Source: Bradyrhizobium erythrophlei
Lineage (GTDB): Bacteria > Pseudomonadota > Alphaproteobacteria > Rhizobiales > Xanthobacteraceae
Length of the DNA: 64,000 nt
Assembly: GCF_900142985.1 (NCBI RefSeq)
Contig: NZ_LT670849.1
Coordinates: forward strand, 682,001-746,000
Reading direction: 5' to 3'
Shown here: positions 25,864 through 34,440 of the stretch, one piece after another
Position numbering within the stretch: position 1 is the stretch's first letter
Layout: every line of letters starts with the position of its first letter
Translations under genes and position numbers: made by a program
Notes under the pieces: model-generated
The model's database searches: none
The model's input: the letters and a program-made list of their open reading frames with translations, nothing else
Told to the model about the DNA's origin: nothing

Positions 25864-26305
25864 TTTCGATCCTTCCGGTCAGCCAGTTGACGCGGACCTC
25901 ATAACCGACGTCCGCGCGCGTCAGCGCTACCGCGCCGCCGCAGGACATGCCGCTGGCAAGGAAGCTGATCGTCGACAGCGCCTCGCGTTGATTGCAGGTG
26001 CGGGGCAACAGCGCCTCGAAATGAACATCGTCCGGAATGCGGATCATGTCCGCGCTGGCGCCCGACCGGATCACGCGACTGCCGGGATCGACGAGGGTGG
26101 CGACCCCTGTGCCGCGCCGGATCGCCGCGTTGCGGTCTTCCTTCAGCAGGGCCGCCGTTTGCAGCACATAGGCCTGCAAGCGGGAACGCGTGGTGTGGCG
26201 CGGCACGAACGGCAGGAGAATAGCCGCCAGCATCGCAATCAGCGCCAGCACACACACCATTTCCAGCAGCGTGAAGCCGCGCTCGCGCTCGGAGGCCTTA
26301 TTCAT
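25838..26305 (-). CDS. gspH: Type II secretion system minor pseudopilin H
   Basis: 155 residues with leader RERGFTLLEMVCVLALIAML (Glu+5) and a small beta-rich globular domain ending in NWLTGRIEIVS. ATG 26305 overlaps the gspG stop by 8 nt; ATG 26314 is an alternative three codons upstream. It is expected to join the pseudopilus below the tip complex. Confidence 0.88.
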   Translation of the reverse strand: MNKASERERGFTLLEMVCVLALIAMLAAILLPFVPRHTTRSRLQAYVLQTAALLKEDRNAAIRRGTGVATLVDPGSRVIRSGASADMIRIPDDVHFEALLPRTCNQREALSTISFLASGMSCGGAVALTRADVGYEVRVNWLTGRIEIVSKNAAN

Positions 26306-26789
26306 TTTTGGCATTGACGAGGTTCTCGCTCGATATATCGGCGGCCAGTCCGCTGCCACCTTCCTGGCCATCCGCGCCATAGGAAATGATTTCGTAGGGC
26401 CCGTGCTCGCCGGGCGAGCGGTAGACGTAAGGATGATTCCAGGGGTCGTTCGGCAGGCTGTTGCCCTTCAGGTAGGGTCCGTTCCAGGCGCCGACGCCCG
26501 ACGTCCGCTGCATCAGCGCGGCAAGGCCTTCCGACGACGATGGATAGCGGCCGGCGTCGAGGAAGAACAGGTCGAGCGCGCTTCCGAAGCTCTGCAGCTG
26601 AATCCGCGCCGCCTTGACCTTGGATTCGCTCAGATAGTTGAGAACGCGCGGGCCGATCAGACCCATGATCAGGCCGATGATGGTGATCACGACCAGCATT
26701 TCGACCAGGGTGAATCCCGCCTCACCGGACTTGTGCCGGCGCTCGCGCTTTTCGTTTGCGGTGAAGAAAATGCCAACGCGTTTGCGCAT
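26298..26789 (-). CDS. gspG: Type II secretion system major pseudopilin G
   Basis: 163 residues. Leader SGEAGFTLVEMLVVITIIGLI with Glu+5 and the GspG hallmark C-terminal region LKGNSLPNDPWNHPYVYRSP and YGADGQEGG, which form the calcium-binding loop of major pseudopilins. It polymerises into the periplasmic piston. ATG 26789 has AGGA nine bases upstream. The cytosolic leader is long and very basic (about 25 residues). Confidence 0.95.
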   Translation of the reverse strand: MRKRVGIFFTANEKRERRHKSGEAGFTLVEMLVVITIIGLIMGLIGPRVLNYLSESKVKAARIQLQSFGSALDLFFLDAGRYPSSSEGLAALMQRTSGVGAWNGPYLKGNSLPNDPWNHPYVYRSPGEHGPYEIISYGADGQEGGSGLAADISSENLVNAKNE

Positions 26790-26808
26790 GTGATCTGATC
26801 CTTGTGCT

Positions 26809-28023
26809 TTATCCAACCAACTGGGTGACCGACAGCAGCGCGGTCATGACCGATACGATCAGTCCTCCGACCACGGTGCTGATGGTGATGATCGCGAGCG
26901 GCCCGACGATGCCGACGATGCGGTCGAGGCTGCGCTGTAGTTTCGCCTCGTAGAATTCGGCAACCCTGCCGGCAAGCACCGGTAGCTGGCCGGTCTCCTC
27001 GCCGAGCCGCAGCATGCGGATTGCCATCGGCGGCATGTTGCTCGATGCCAGCAACGCGTCCGAAAGCTTGCCGCCGTGGCGAACGCGATCAGCCGCAACC
27101 GTCCACACCGTCACGTTTCCGGTTACGGCCATGATGTCGACCAGAATGCGCAACGTGGAGGTGAGATTGACGCCGCTGCCGAGCAGCACCGCCAGATTCC
27201 GGCAAAAAAGACTGGTGCGATAGAATTGAAAGATGACGGCGATGCCTGGCGTCTTCGCGACGAGCGAAACCAGCGCGCTCCAGGTGCCGGGCCGGCGAAA
27301 CAGCCACCACAGGCCCATGATGGTGCCGGCCGCGATGAGCAGCGCGACCGTCGCATTGGCCCGCAGGAAGTTCGACAGACGGATGAAGAAGCTCAACGCC
27401 GTGTCGGACTTGGCGCCGAAGTCCTGAAGCACGGAAGAAAACTGCGGCAACACGAACAGAATAAAGAACAGCATGACGCAAGCCGCGGCGATCAGGACGA
27501 AAACCGGGTATTGCAGCGCGTCCGTCACCTTGCGGCGCATCGCCTCGGAGCGCGCGCGTTCGGCGCCCAGCATCTCGAGCACCTGGTCGAGCGTTCCCGA
27601 CACCTCGCCGACCTTGACGAGTGCGACATACATCGGGGGAAACAGCGAGGGATGTTCGGCAACCGCGCCCGCAAAGCTTTCGCCCGAAAGCACAGATGCC
27701 CGCAAGCGCGCGACCACGGGGCGAAGCCGGCCGACATCGGCATCGTTGGCGAGCAGTTCGAGCGCATCGTCAAGGCGAGCGCTGGCTTTCAGCAGCAGCG
27801 CGAGGTCCCGCGTGAACGTCGTCACCTCCGCCGGGCTTGGCCGGCCGAAGAAGCCGAAATTATCGCCGCCTCCCCCAGATGCCTTCTTGTCCTCGACGGT
27901 TTCGATCGGCAACAGGCGCAGATATTCGATACGGCGGGCGACCTCGGCAGCCGTCGGCGCCGAGAGCGTGCCATTCACGATCTCTCCGTTCTGCGTCAGG
28001 GCCCGGTAGCGGAAATTCGGCAC
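26809..28023 (-). CDS. gspF: Type II secretion system inner-membrane platform protein F
   Basis: 404 residues with two T2SSF domains (about 70-190 and 270-395) and three to four transmembrane segments, beginning MPNFRYRALTQNGEIVNGT, typical of GspF. The GTG start at 28023 has GAGG eight bases upstream and follows the gspE stop by 10 nt. It is the polytopic core of the assembly platform. Confidence 0.94.
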   Translation of the reverse strand: MPNFRYRALTQNGEIVNGTLSAPTAAEVARRIEYLRLLPIETVEDKKASGGGGDNFGFFGRPSPAEVTTFTRDLALLLKASARLDDALELLANDADVGRLRPVVARLRASVLSGESFAGAVAEHPSLFPPMYVALVKVGEVSGTLDQVLEMLGAERARSEAMRRKVTDALQYPVFVLIAAACVMLFFILFVLPQFSSVLQDFGAKSDTALSFFIRLSNFLRANATVALLIAAGTIMGLWWLFRRPGTWSALVSLVAKTPGIAVIFQFYRTSLFCRNLAVLLGSGVNLTSTLRILVDIMAVTGNVTVWTVAADRVRHGGKLSDALLASSNMPPMAIRMLRLGEETGQLPVLAGRVAEFYEAKLQRSLDRIVGIVGPLAIITISTVVGGLIVSVMTALLSVTQLVG

Positions 28024-28033
28024 GATCCTGACC

Positions 28034-29782
28034 TCACCGCGCGGTGGTGACGCGAAGCAGTTCCGACGGCGATGTCAGACCGGCGCGGCATTTCGCGATG
28101 CCGTCTGCGATCATCGTCGTCATTCCGGCGCGGATCGCCGCTTCGTCGATTTTGTGACCATCGGTCCGTTCGCCGATCAGCGAGCGGATTTCGTCGGTCA
28201 TCTCGAGCAACTCGAACACGCCGAGCCGACCGCGATAGCCGGTGCCGCCGCAGCGCTCGCAGCCGCAGGGCGATTGAAGGACTTCACCTGCGCGGAAGCC
28301 GAGCTCGCCGAGCCTGGGGTCTTCGGCGATATCGGCATCAACGAGCGCCTTCGGCGTCTTGCAGCGTTCGCACAATTGCCGGACCAGCCGCTGCGCCACG
28401 ACCGCGCGCAGCGTCGAACGCAGCAGATATCCTTCGACACCGAGATCGAGCAGCCGCGGCACGGCCGCAGGCGCCGATTCCGTGTGCAGCGTGGTCAGAA
28501 CAAGATGCCCGGTCAGCGCCGCATGGATCGCAACATGCGCGGTCTCATTGTCGCGAATTTCGCCAACCATGATCACGTCCGGGTCCTGACGCACGAACGA
28601 ACGCAGCGCCGCCGCGAAGGTCAGTCCGATCGCGGGCTTCACTTGCGCCTGGTTGACGCCGGGGATGTCATATTCAACGGGATCTTCGACGGTGAGGATC
28701 TTGCGGCCGGGCTCGTTCAGGATCGACAGCACCGTTGCAAGCGTCGTGGTCTTGCCGCTGCCGGTCGGCCCCGTGACGACGATCAGGCCATGCGGCAGCT
28801 TCAACAGCCGGCGTAGCTTGACTTCGTGGGCCGGAGAAAAGCCGAGCTTGTCGACCACCAGCAGGTTGCGGTCCTTTGGCAGGATACGAACGACCGCGGA
28901 TTCGCCGTGCTGCATCGGCATGATGGCAACGCGAACATCGATGTCGGTGCGACCGACGCGAAGGCGCGCGGCGCCGTCCTGCGGCAGACGCCGTTCGGCA
29001 ATGTTGAGATTGGCGACGATCTTGATGCGCGAAATCAACGCCTGCGGCAGCACCCCGGCGGGTGCCGTGACCGGCCGCAGCAAGCCGTCGACGCGCATGC
29101 GAACCACGAGTCCGGTCTGGAACGGTTCGATATGAATGTCACTGGCGCGCAGCTCGACCGCCTTTTCCAGGAGATCGTTGACGGCCCGGACCACCGGCGC
29201 GCCGCTTGCAAGGTCGCGCAGGCTCTCGATATCGTCTTCGCGCAGAATGATCTCGCCGGCCGCATCCGCGGGCTCGGCATTGTCTTCGCCAAGCCGGCGA
29301 TCCAGCACGACGGAGAGATCTTCGACCGAAGCCACCATGATGGCGACATCCCGGCGCAGCACGATTTCGGCGGCGCGTTGCGCGGCGCGGTCGGTCGGAT
29401 CGGCGACCGCTAGCGCAGCAGCGCCATCGGCGGTCTGATAGGGGAAGACCGTCATTTCCCTCAGGAAACGTTGCGAGAACGCCTCGTTGAGTGCAGGCGC
29501 CGACAGCAATTCCTGAAGCGTCACACGCGACAGGCCCGCAAACCGCGCCGCCTCGTCGGCGAAGTCGCCTGCTGAAAGCTTGGTCAACTCCCAAAGTTTG
29601 GATTGCGGGCGCGAGCCGGCGCCCTGCTCGATCGGCTGGCCGCCGGCGGCCGCCGACTTCACCAGATGATCGTTACGGCGAAGGTGCTCCAGAAATTGCA
29701 GGGACTCGTCGCTGGCCATAGCTGTTTCCAGTCGCTGCACTGTTTTCCAGGAGGACGCACGAATACGGCCGAGCGCGGTCAT
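28034..29782 (-). CDS. gspE: Type II secretion system ATPase E
   Basis: 582 residues. An N-terminal MshEN-type domain precedes the ATPase core: Walker A VTGPTGSGKTTT (near residue 337), Asp box LTVEDPVEY, Walker B VIMVGEIRD, His box LTTLHTE, and a tetracysteine zinc motif made of two CxxC pairs (CERC and, about 35 residues later, CERC). It powers pseudopilus assembly in the cytoplasm bound to GspL and GspF. ATG 29782 starts the frame; ATG 29719, with GGA upstream, is a plausible alternative that would trim 21 residues. First gene of the minus-strand gsp operon, divergent from gspD. Confidence 0.95.
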   Translation of the reverse strand: MTALGRIRASSWKTVQRLETAMASDESLQFLEHLRRNDHLVKSAAAGGQPIEQGAGSRPQSKLWELTKLSAGDFADEAARFAGLSRVTLQELLSAPALNEAFSQRFLREMTVFPYQTADGAAALAVADPTDRAAQRAAEIVLRRDVAIMVASVEDLSVVLDRRLGEDNAEPADAAGEIILREDDIESLRDLASGAPVVRAVNDLLEKAVELRASDIHIEPFQTGLVVRMRVDGLLRPVTAPAGVLPQALISRIKIVANLNIAERRLPQDGAARLRVGRTDIDVRVAIMPMQHGESAVVRILPKDRNLLVVDKLGFSPAHEVKLRRLLKLPHGLIVVTGPTGSGKTTTLATVLSILNEPGRKILTVEDPVEYDIPGVNQAQVKPAIGLTFAAALRSFVRQDPDVIMVGEIRDNETAHVAIHAALTGHLVLTTLHTESAPAAVPRLLDLGVEGYLLRSTLRAVVAQRLVRQLCERCKTPKALVDADIAEDPRLGELGFRAGEVLQSPCGCERCGGTGYRGRLGVFELLEMTDEIRSLIGERTDGHKIDEAAIRAGMTTMIADGIAKCRAGLTSPSELLRVTTAR

Positions 29783-29882
29783 AGCGCCACGGCTCGCCTG
29801 CTACTCGGTCACCAAGGAGGTTATTGATCGGAAACATGACAGTCGTACGAAACGGCCACCGAGAGCCGTTCACAAGTCCGGC

Positions 29883-29960
29883 CTGGTGGGGTGGATTTGA
29901 CATTCGCATCTTTTCGCGAGCCGAGCATTTTTACGAGTTTCAGAACCAAAGGGACACTGG
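29883..29960. repeat. Twin-hairpin repeat, copy 3 (reverse), degenerate hairpin 2
   Basis: The right end GGGACACTGG (29951-29960) matches hairpin-2 ends, with CTGG for CTAG, but the left half (ggtggatttgacattcgcat) looks like hairpin-1 sequence, so the arms no longer pair well. It is possibly a chimera of two copies. Linker caaccatatgatt (29961-29973) follows. Confidence 0.65.
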
Positions 29961-29973
29961 CAACCATATGATT

Positions 29974-30054
29974 CCAGTGTGGCTTTTGACGCTGACGTTC
30001 CTTTTGAAGAGGTGGCCCGCGAAACTGAAAGGAATGTCAGCGCCGCCACACTGG
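29974..30054. repeat. Twin-hairpin repeat, copy 3 (reverse), hairpin 1
   Basis: Ends CCAGTGTGGC (29974-29983) and GCCACACTGG (30045-30054) are perfectly complementary; inner arms 29990-30004 and 30028-30042 pair over 15 nt with one wobble. Stem and loop (gcgaaactg region) are nearly the reverse complement of the hairpin at 39174-39250. It lies in the gspE-gspD divergent promoter region. Confidence 0.87.
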
Positions 30055-30178
30055 CCGCAATTCCCTGCCGATAACACGCCGCTCAATTAAATCTGTCATG
30101 TTCGGACGGTAAGAACCGCGATTAAGCCTGATCCTGCCAAGGGGTCCGGGGGCGTTAAGTAAAACAGGTTTGGATAAC

Positions 30179-32527
30179 ATGGCGAGTGTCGGCAAGGGCG
30201 GCCCGTTCCTTTCGGTCGGGCGCGGTATCGGCGCTGCTTTGTTGGTGACGTCTGTTCTCCTGTTGACGTCCTGCAATCCTGCGACGGTCGGCTCCAGCGG
30301 CACCAGCACCCAAGACATTGATGTTATGGACAAGGTGCGGTCGATCGACATCCTGCCGCGCACGCCGACCCAGACCGGCAGTACGACGACGTCAAGCGGT
30401 CCGCGGGCTCAGCCGGCCGTGTTCCAGGGCACCGAAATAACCGACGTCGCCGCGCCCCGCGCGCAACCCTCCGCCGGCGGAAGCGGCGGTGGAAACGGCT
30501 TCGATCTGAATTTCGACAACGCGCCTGTTGCAACCGTCGCCAAGGTGGTGCTCGGCGATATCCTCCAAACGGGGTATACGATCGACCCCCGGGTGCAGGG
30601 CACGGTGAGCCTCGTCTCGGTGCGGCCGGTGCCGAAGTCAGACATCATCTTTGTTCTCGAAAATGCGCTTCGGATCAGCGGCGTAGTGCTGGTTCGTGAC
30701 ACATCGGGTTATCGCCTGAGCCCGGTGGGCGATGCAGTCGGCGCCGGCCATGTCGATGCGGCCGCCTCCAACCCCGAGCCGGGATACGGCGTCTCGGTGG
30801 TCCCGCTGCAATATGTGTCGGCACAGACGCTGCTCAAATTGATGGACAGTTTTGCCACCAAGCCCGGCGTGGTGCGCGCCGATGCGACGCGGAATTTGTT
30901 GCTGATTCAAGGCACTGGACCGGAACGCCGAACCGCCGTCGAAACCGCGCTGAGCTTCGATGTCGACTGGATGCGCGGCCAGTCGATCGGCATCTATCCG
31001 ATTGCGAACAGCAACCCCGAACCGCTCATCGCCGAACTCGAAAAGATCGTGGATTCCGGCGAAAATGGCCTGAACCAGAGCCTGGTCAAGTTGCAGCCGG
31101 TCGCCCGCATGAACGCCGTCATGGTGGTGACCAAGAAGCCCGGACTGCTGCACACCGTCGAGACTTGGATCAGGCGGCTCGACCGTTCCGACAGCACGCG
31201 AACCAGCGTCCACGTCTACAAGGTCAAGTACGGCGATGCGAAACAGATCGCCCGCGTGCTGAACGACATGTTCGGCGGCGGATCGTCCTCGAGCCTGCTC
31301 GACAGCGCCGACAATCAAGTCGCGCCGGGATCGGGCACCGCCAGCGTCGGCGACCGCCTGTCGCTCAACAACAACAACAGCAGCGGTGCGAACAGCAGCT
31401 CAAGCAGCGCCGGCTCCTCGTCGCAGGCGGGCGGCGGCCTCGGCTCACGCAACAATTCAGGCTTCGGTTCGGGCTTTGGCGGCGCCTCCGGCGGTGCGAA
31501 CAACGGCAATTTGGGTCAGCTCGACAAAGGAAACGGCCCGGGCTCCGGCGGAGCGCCGCTGCTGCAAAACGTCCGGATCACCCCTGACGTCGTCAACAAC
31601 TCGCTCCTGATCTACGCCGATCAGAGCAACTACAGGATCATTGTATCGGCATTGCAGCAGGTCGATCAGCCGCAGTTGCAGGTCGCAATCGATGCCACGA
31701 TCGCCGAAGTCGACCTCACCGACGAACTCCGGTACGGCGTTCAATTCTTTATCAACAAAAATGGAGGCTCGATCCTCAATACCCAGGCCACCTCCCCGCC
31801 GACGACCACTTCCACGACCGACGCAAATGGCAACGTCATCGGCACGGTCACCAGCGCCCTGATCAACCGCGCGTTTCCCGGCTTTAATTTCCTGATCGGG
31901 TCTGAAGCGAATCCAAATTTTATCCTCGATGCCCTGCACACCGTGACCAACGTCAAGGTGCTGTCCAACCCGTCGCTTGTCGTCGTCAACAACCAGTCCG
32001 CGACGCTTCAGGTCGGCAACCAGGTTCCGATCTCGACCGGCAGTGCGACCGTGCTGACGACCAACAACACGGTCGTCAACACCGTCGACTATCGTAACAC
32101 CGGCATCATCCTGCACGTGGCACCACGTGTCAGCGCCAATGGCAGTGTGCGGCTCGACATAGAACAAGAGATCAGCAACGTCGTGCCATCGAACAACACC
32201 AGCACGGCGCTGACCCCGACCATCTCGGAGCGGAAGGTCAAGAGCTCCATTTCCGTCGCCAACGGACAAACGGTACTGCTCGCAGGCCTGATCCAGGACC
32301 AGAAGAACGAAAACAAGAACGGCATTCCGGTGCTGGACCAGGTCGAAGGACTAGGCAATCTTTTCTCGGGCCAGGACAATACGAAGTCGCGCACCGAGTT
32401 GATCATCTTCATTCGTCCTCAGATCATTCGCGACGGCACGGACGCGCACACGGTTGCCGAAGAACTTCGCTCCAAGCTGCGCGGCACCGTTAGTGCGAGC
32501 AGTCCCTATGCCCAGCGCCTTCAATAA
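30179..32527 (+). CDS. gspD: Type II secretion system outer-membrane secretin D
   Basis: 782 residues. A lipoprotein-type leader ends LLLTSC (lipid-modified Cys about 32), so outer-membrane targeting may be self-guided. Then come N0 (FDLNFDNAPVATVAKVVLGD), N1-N3 domains, and a C-terminal secretin barrel (SNPSLVVVNNQSATLQVG, VPISTG, NTGIILHVAPRV, NGIPVLDQVEGLGNLF, ELIIFIRPQI). Between about residues 385 and 450 sits an Asn/Ser/Gly-rich low-complexity insert within the N3 region. ATG 30179 is preferred to TTG 30170. Divergent from gspE across ~396 nt that contain a repeat pair; its stop overlaps the Sel1 gene. Confidence 0.95.
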   Translation: MASVGKGGPFLSVGRGIGAALLVTSVLLLTSCNPATVGSSGTSTQDIDVMDKVRSIDILPRTPTQTGSTTTSSGPRAQPAVFQGTEITDVAAPRAQPSAGGSGGGNGFDLNFDNAPVATVAKVVLGDILQTGYTIDPRVQGTVSLVSVRPVPKSDIIFVLENALRISGVVLVRDTSGYRLSPVGDAVGAGHVDAAASNPEPGYGVSVVPLQYVSAQTLLKLMDSFATKPGVVRADATRNLLLIQGTGPERRTAVETALSFDVDWMRGQSIGIYPIANSNPEPLIAELEKIVDSGENGLNQSLVKLQPVARMNAVMVVTKKPGLLHTVETWIRRLDRSDSTRTSVHVYKVKYGDAKQIARVLNDMFGGGSSSSLLDSADNQVAPGSGTASVGDRLSLNNNNSSGANSSSSSAGSSSQAGGGLGSRNNSGFGSGFGGASGGANNGNLGQLDKGNGPGSGGAPLLQNVRITPDVVNNSLLIYADQSNYRIIVSALQQVDQPQLQVAIDATIAEVDLTDELRYGVQFFINKNGGSILNTQATSPPTTTSTTDANGNVIGTVTSALINRAFPGFNFLIGSEANPNFILDALHTVTNVKVLSNPSLVVVNNQSATLQVGNQVPISTGSATVLTTNNTVVNTVDYRNTGIILHVAPRVSANGSVRLDIEQEISNVVPSNNTSTALTPTISERKVKSSISVANGQTVLLAGLIQDQKNENKNGIPVLDQVEGLGNLFSGQDNTKSRTELIIFIRPQIIRDGTDAHTVAEELRSKLRGTVSASSPYAQRLQ

Positions 32528-32972
32528 AGTCCTCCCCGCCTTAGCCTTGGCCTGTCTTGCCTCGACCCACGGCTTTGCCGGCGATCACGTCTATTATCCG
32601 ACCCAACCGATTGTGGTGACGCACGGCAATGCCCGGGCGTTGGGGCGGCTCGGCTTTCGTTATGAAAACGGCTTCGGCGTGCCGCAAAATTATATCGCTG
32701 CCGCCGATCTCTACCGGCGTGGCGCCGAACGAGGCGATGCTTTCGCCCAAGCCAGGCTTGGCCTGAGCTATGACAAGGGCCACGGCGTTCCGCAGGATTT
32801 CATCCTTGCCTACAAATGGCTCGACCTCGCGACCGCGAGGGCGTCGCGTCGCGAACGCGACTTCTATCAGCGGCTTCGCGACGCGGTTGCCCAGAAGATG
32901 TCACTGGAGCAGGTCACCGAAGGCCAGCGGCTGGCGCTTGTCTGGGCTGCGGGCTGGGCAGATCCATATTGA
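32508..32972 (+). CDS. Secreted Sel1-repeat protein
   Basis: 154 residues. A signal peptide (VLPALALACLASTHGFA) precedes two Sel1-like repeats: LGRLGFRYENGFGVPQNYIAAADLYRRGAERG and ARLGLSYDKGHGVPQDFILAYKW are the visible landmarks, given here by their edges. Such solenoids mediate protein contacts. ATG 32508 overlaps the end of gspD by 20 nt, so it is probably translated from the gspD message and may be an accessory or substrate-recognition factor for the secretion system; this is inference from position only. Confidence 0.78.
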   Translation: MPSAFNKVLPALALACLASTHGFAGDHVYYPTQPIVVTHGNARALGRLGFRYENGFGVPQNYIAAADLYRRGAERGDAFAQARLGLSYDKGHGVPQDFILAYKWLDLATARASRRERDFYQRLRDAVAQKMSLEQVTEGQRLALVWAAGWADPY

Positions 32973-33006
32973 GGGGCCGGCGGGCTGACGGAAGGTCGCT
33001 GCGGCG

Positions 33007-34374
33007 TTAGACCGTGCGGCCAGCACCCTCGCCTGCTCCGTCAGGGTCTTCAGCAAATCCGGCTTTCAGCTCGGCATCCGCCGCCGCCACGTCGATGCTG
33101 CCGACCCAGCGGCCCACGACCAGCGTCGCGATGATGTTGGACGTAAGGTTGGTTGCAGCGCGTATTTGCGCCATGAAACGGTCGGCGCCGAGCAGCAAGG
33201 CGATGCCGGCGACCGGCACGGCGTCGACCACGGGCAGCGTCGCCGCAAGCGCAATGAAGCCGCCGCCGGTCACGCCGGCCGCTCCTTTCGAGGTGAACAA
33301 CATCACGAACAGCACGCTCAGTTGATGCCAGATCGTCAATTGAACGTTGAAGGCGTGCGCCAGAAACAACACCGACATCGTCATGTAGATTGCGGTGCCG
33401 TCCATATTCAGCGAAAAACCGCCGGGCATCACCAGGCCGACGACTTCCTTGGACACGCCGAGCTTCTCGAGCTTTTGCATCGAACGCGGCATCATGGTTT
33501 CCGCCGACGTCGCCGCGAACACGAACAGGATCTCGTCCTTGAAATAGTTCAGGACGCGGCCGATGCCGAAACCCGAAAGCCGGAGAAAGCCGCCGAGCAC
33601 GATCAGGACGAACAGGATGCTGACGATATAGACCGAAGCGACGAGCTGGCCGAGGTCGAGCAAGGTGCGCAGGCCGTATTTGCCGACGGTGAAGGCCATG
33701 GCGCAGAGGGCCGCGATCGGCGCGAAATACATGATGATCCGCACCATGCCGAACAGCGCCGCCGCCGCCGCTTCCATAAAGACCACGACCGGCTTGCCGC
33801 GATCCTGCACCAGGCTCAAGCCCAGCCCCATCAGCAGCGCCACAAAGAGAACCGGCATGATGTCGCCCTTGACGAAGGGCTCGACAAAGGAATTCGGGAT
33901 GATCGACAGCAGGAATTCGGTCAGGCCGGAATCCTTGGCGACCTTGGTGTAGGCCTCTACCGCCTTGGGATCGAATGCGGCCGGATCGGCGTTAAGGCCC
34001 TTCCCGATTGGCCAGACGTTGCCGACGATCATTCCGATGATCAGCGCCAGCGTCGATGCGATCTCGAAATAGATCAGCGCCTTGACGCCGACATTGGCAA
34101 CCTGGCGAATGTCGCGCATTTTCGCAATGCCAAGCGCGATCGTGGTGAAGATGATCGGTCCCACCACGACCTTGATCGCCTTCACAAAGGCATCGCCGAA
34201 CGGCTTCAGGTTGACCGAAAAATTCGGAGCGACGTAACCTAGCGCCGCACCGAGTGCGACCGCGATCAACACCTGCAGGTAAAGCTTGCGATAAAACGGC
34301 ACGCTCGGCGCGGCGGCTTTGGCATCGGCACGAGACATCCCGGAGGACGGACGGTCGATCTCGAACGCGGTCAT
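33007..34374 (-). CDS. dctA: C4-dicarboxylate:cation symporter (DctA family)
   Basis: 455 residues, SLC1/DAACS family inner-membrane symporter for succinate, fumarate and malate with H+ or Na+. About eight transmembrane helices and two re-entrant loops; the signature PGGFSLNMDGTAIYMTM with the ligand-binding Asn-Met-Asp is complete, and the serine-rich loop GAAGVTGGGFIALA is present. The ATG at 34374 has GGAGGA six bases upstream. No dctBD sensor pair is next to it; an alcohol dehydrogenase gene precedes it on the same strand, 66 nt away. Confidence 0.92.
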   Translation of the reverse strand: MTAFEIDRPSSGMSRADAKAAAPSVPFYRKLYLQVLIAVALGAALGYVAPNFSVNLKPFGDAFVKAIKVVVGPIIFTTIALGIAKMRDIRQVANVGVKALIYFEIASTLALIIGMIVGNVWPIGKGLNADPAAFDPKAVEAYTKVAKDSGLTEFLLSIIPNSFVEPFVKGDIMPVLFVALLMGLGLSLVQDRGKPVVVFMEAAAAALFGMVRIIMYFAPIAALCAMAFTVGKYGLRTLLDLGQLVASVYIVSILFVLIVLGGFLRLSGFGIGRVLNYFKDEILFVFAATSAETMMPRSMQKLEKLGVSKEVVGLVMPGGFSLNMDGTAIYMTMSVLFLAHAFNVQLTIWHQLSVLFVMLFTSKGAAGVTGGGFIALAATLPVVDAVPVAGIALLLGADRFMAQIRAATNLTSNIIATLVVGRWVGSIDVAAADAELKAGFAEDPDGAGEGAGRTV

Positions 34375-34401
34375 TGCTTTTCCTCCGCAACCCCGAACAC
34401 G

Positions 34402-34418
34402 AGACGGCTTCGCCGTCT
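34402..34418. other. Short hairpin between the alcohol dehydrogenase and dctA
   Basis: AGACGGC (34402-34408) and GCCGTCT (34412-34418) with a TTC loop. There is no T-run on the minus strand, so terminator function is doubtful. Confidence 0.35.
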
Positions 34419-34440
34419 TCCGCCTTTGAATCCGCCTGCT

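Noticed and set aside
29824..30090. Small plus-strand open frame preceded by AAGGAGG
   Set aside because: It runs through the twin-hairpin repeat copy 3, so its sequence is repeat-derived; no family resemblance, although the ribosome-binding element is good.
34401..34419. Terminator after the alcohol dehydrogenase
   Set aside because: The stem is only 7 bp and lacks a following T-run on the minus strand; kept only as a low-confidence hairpin.
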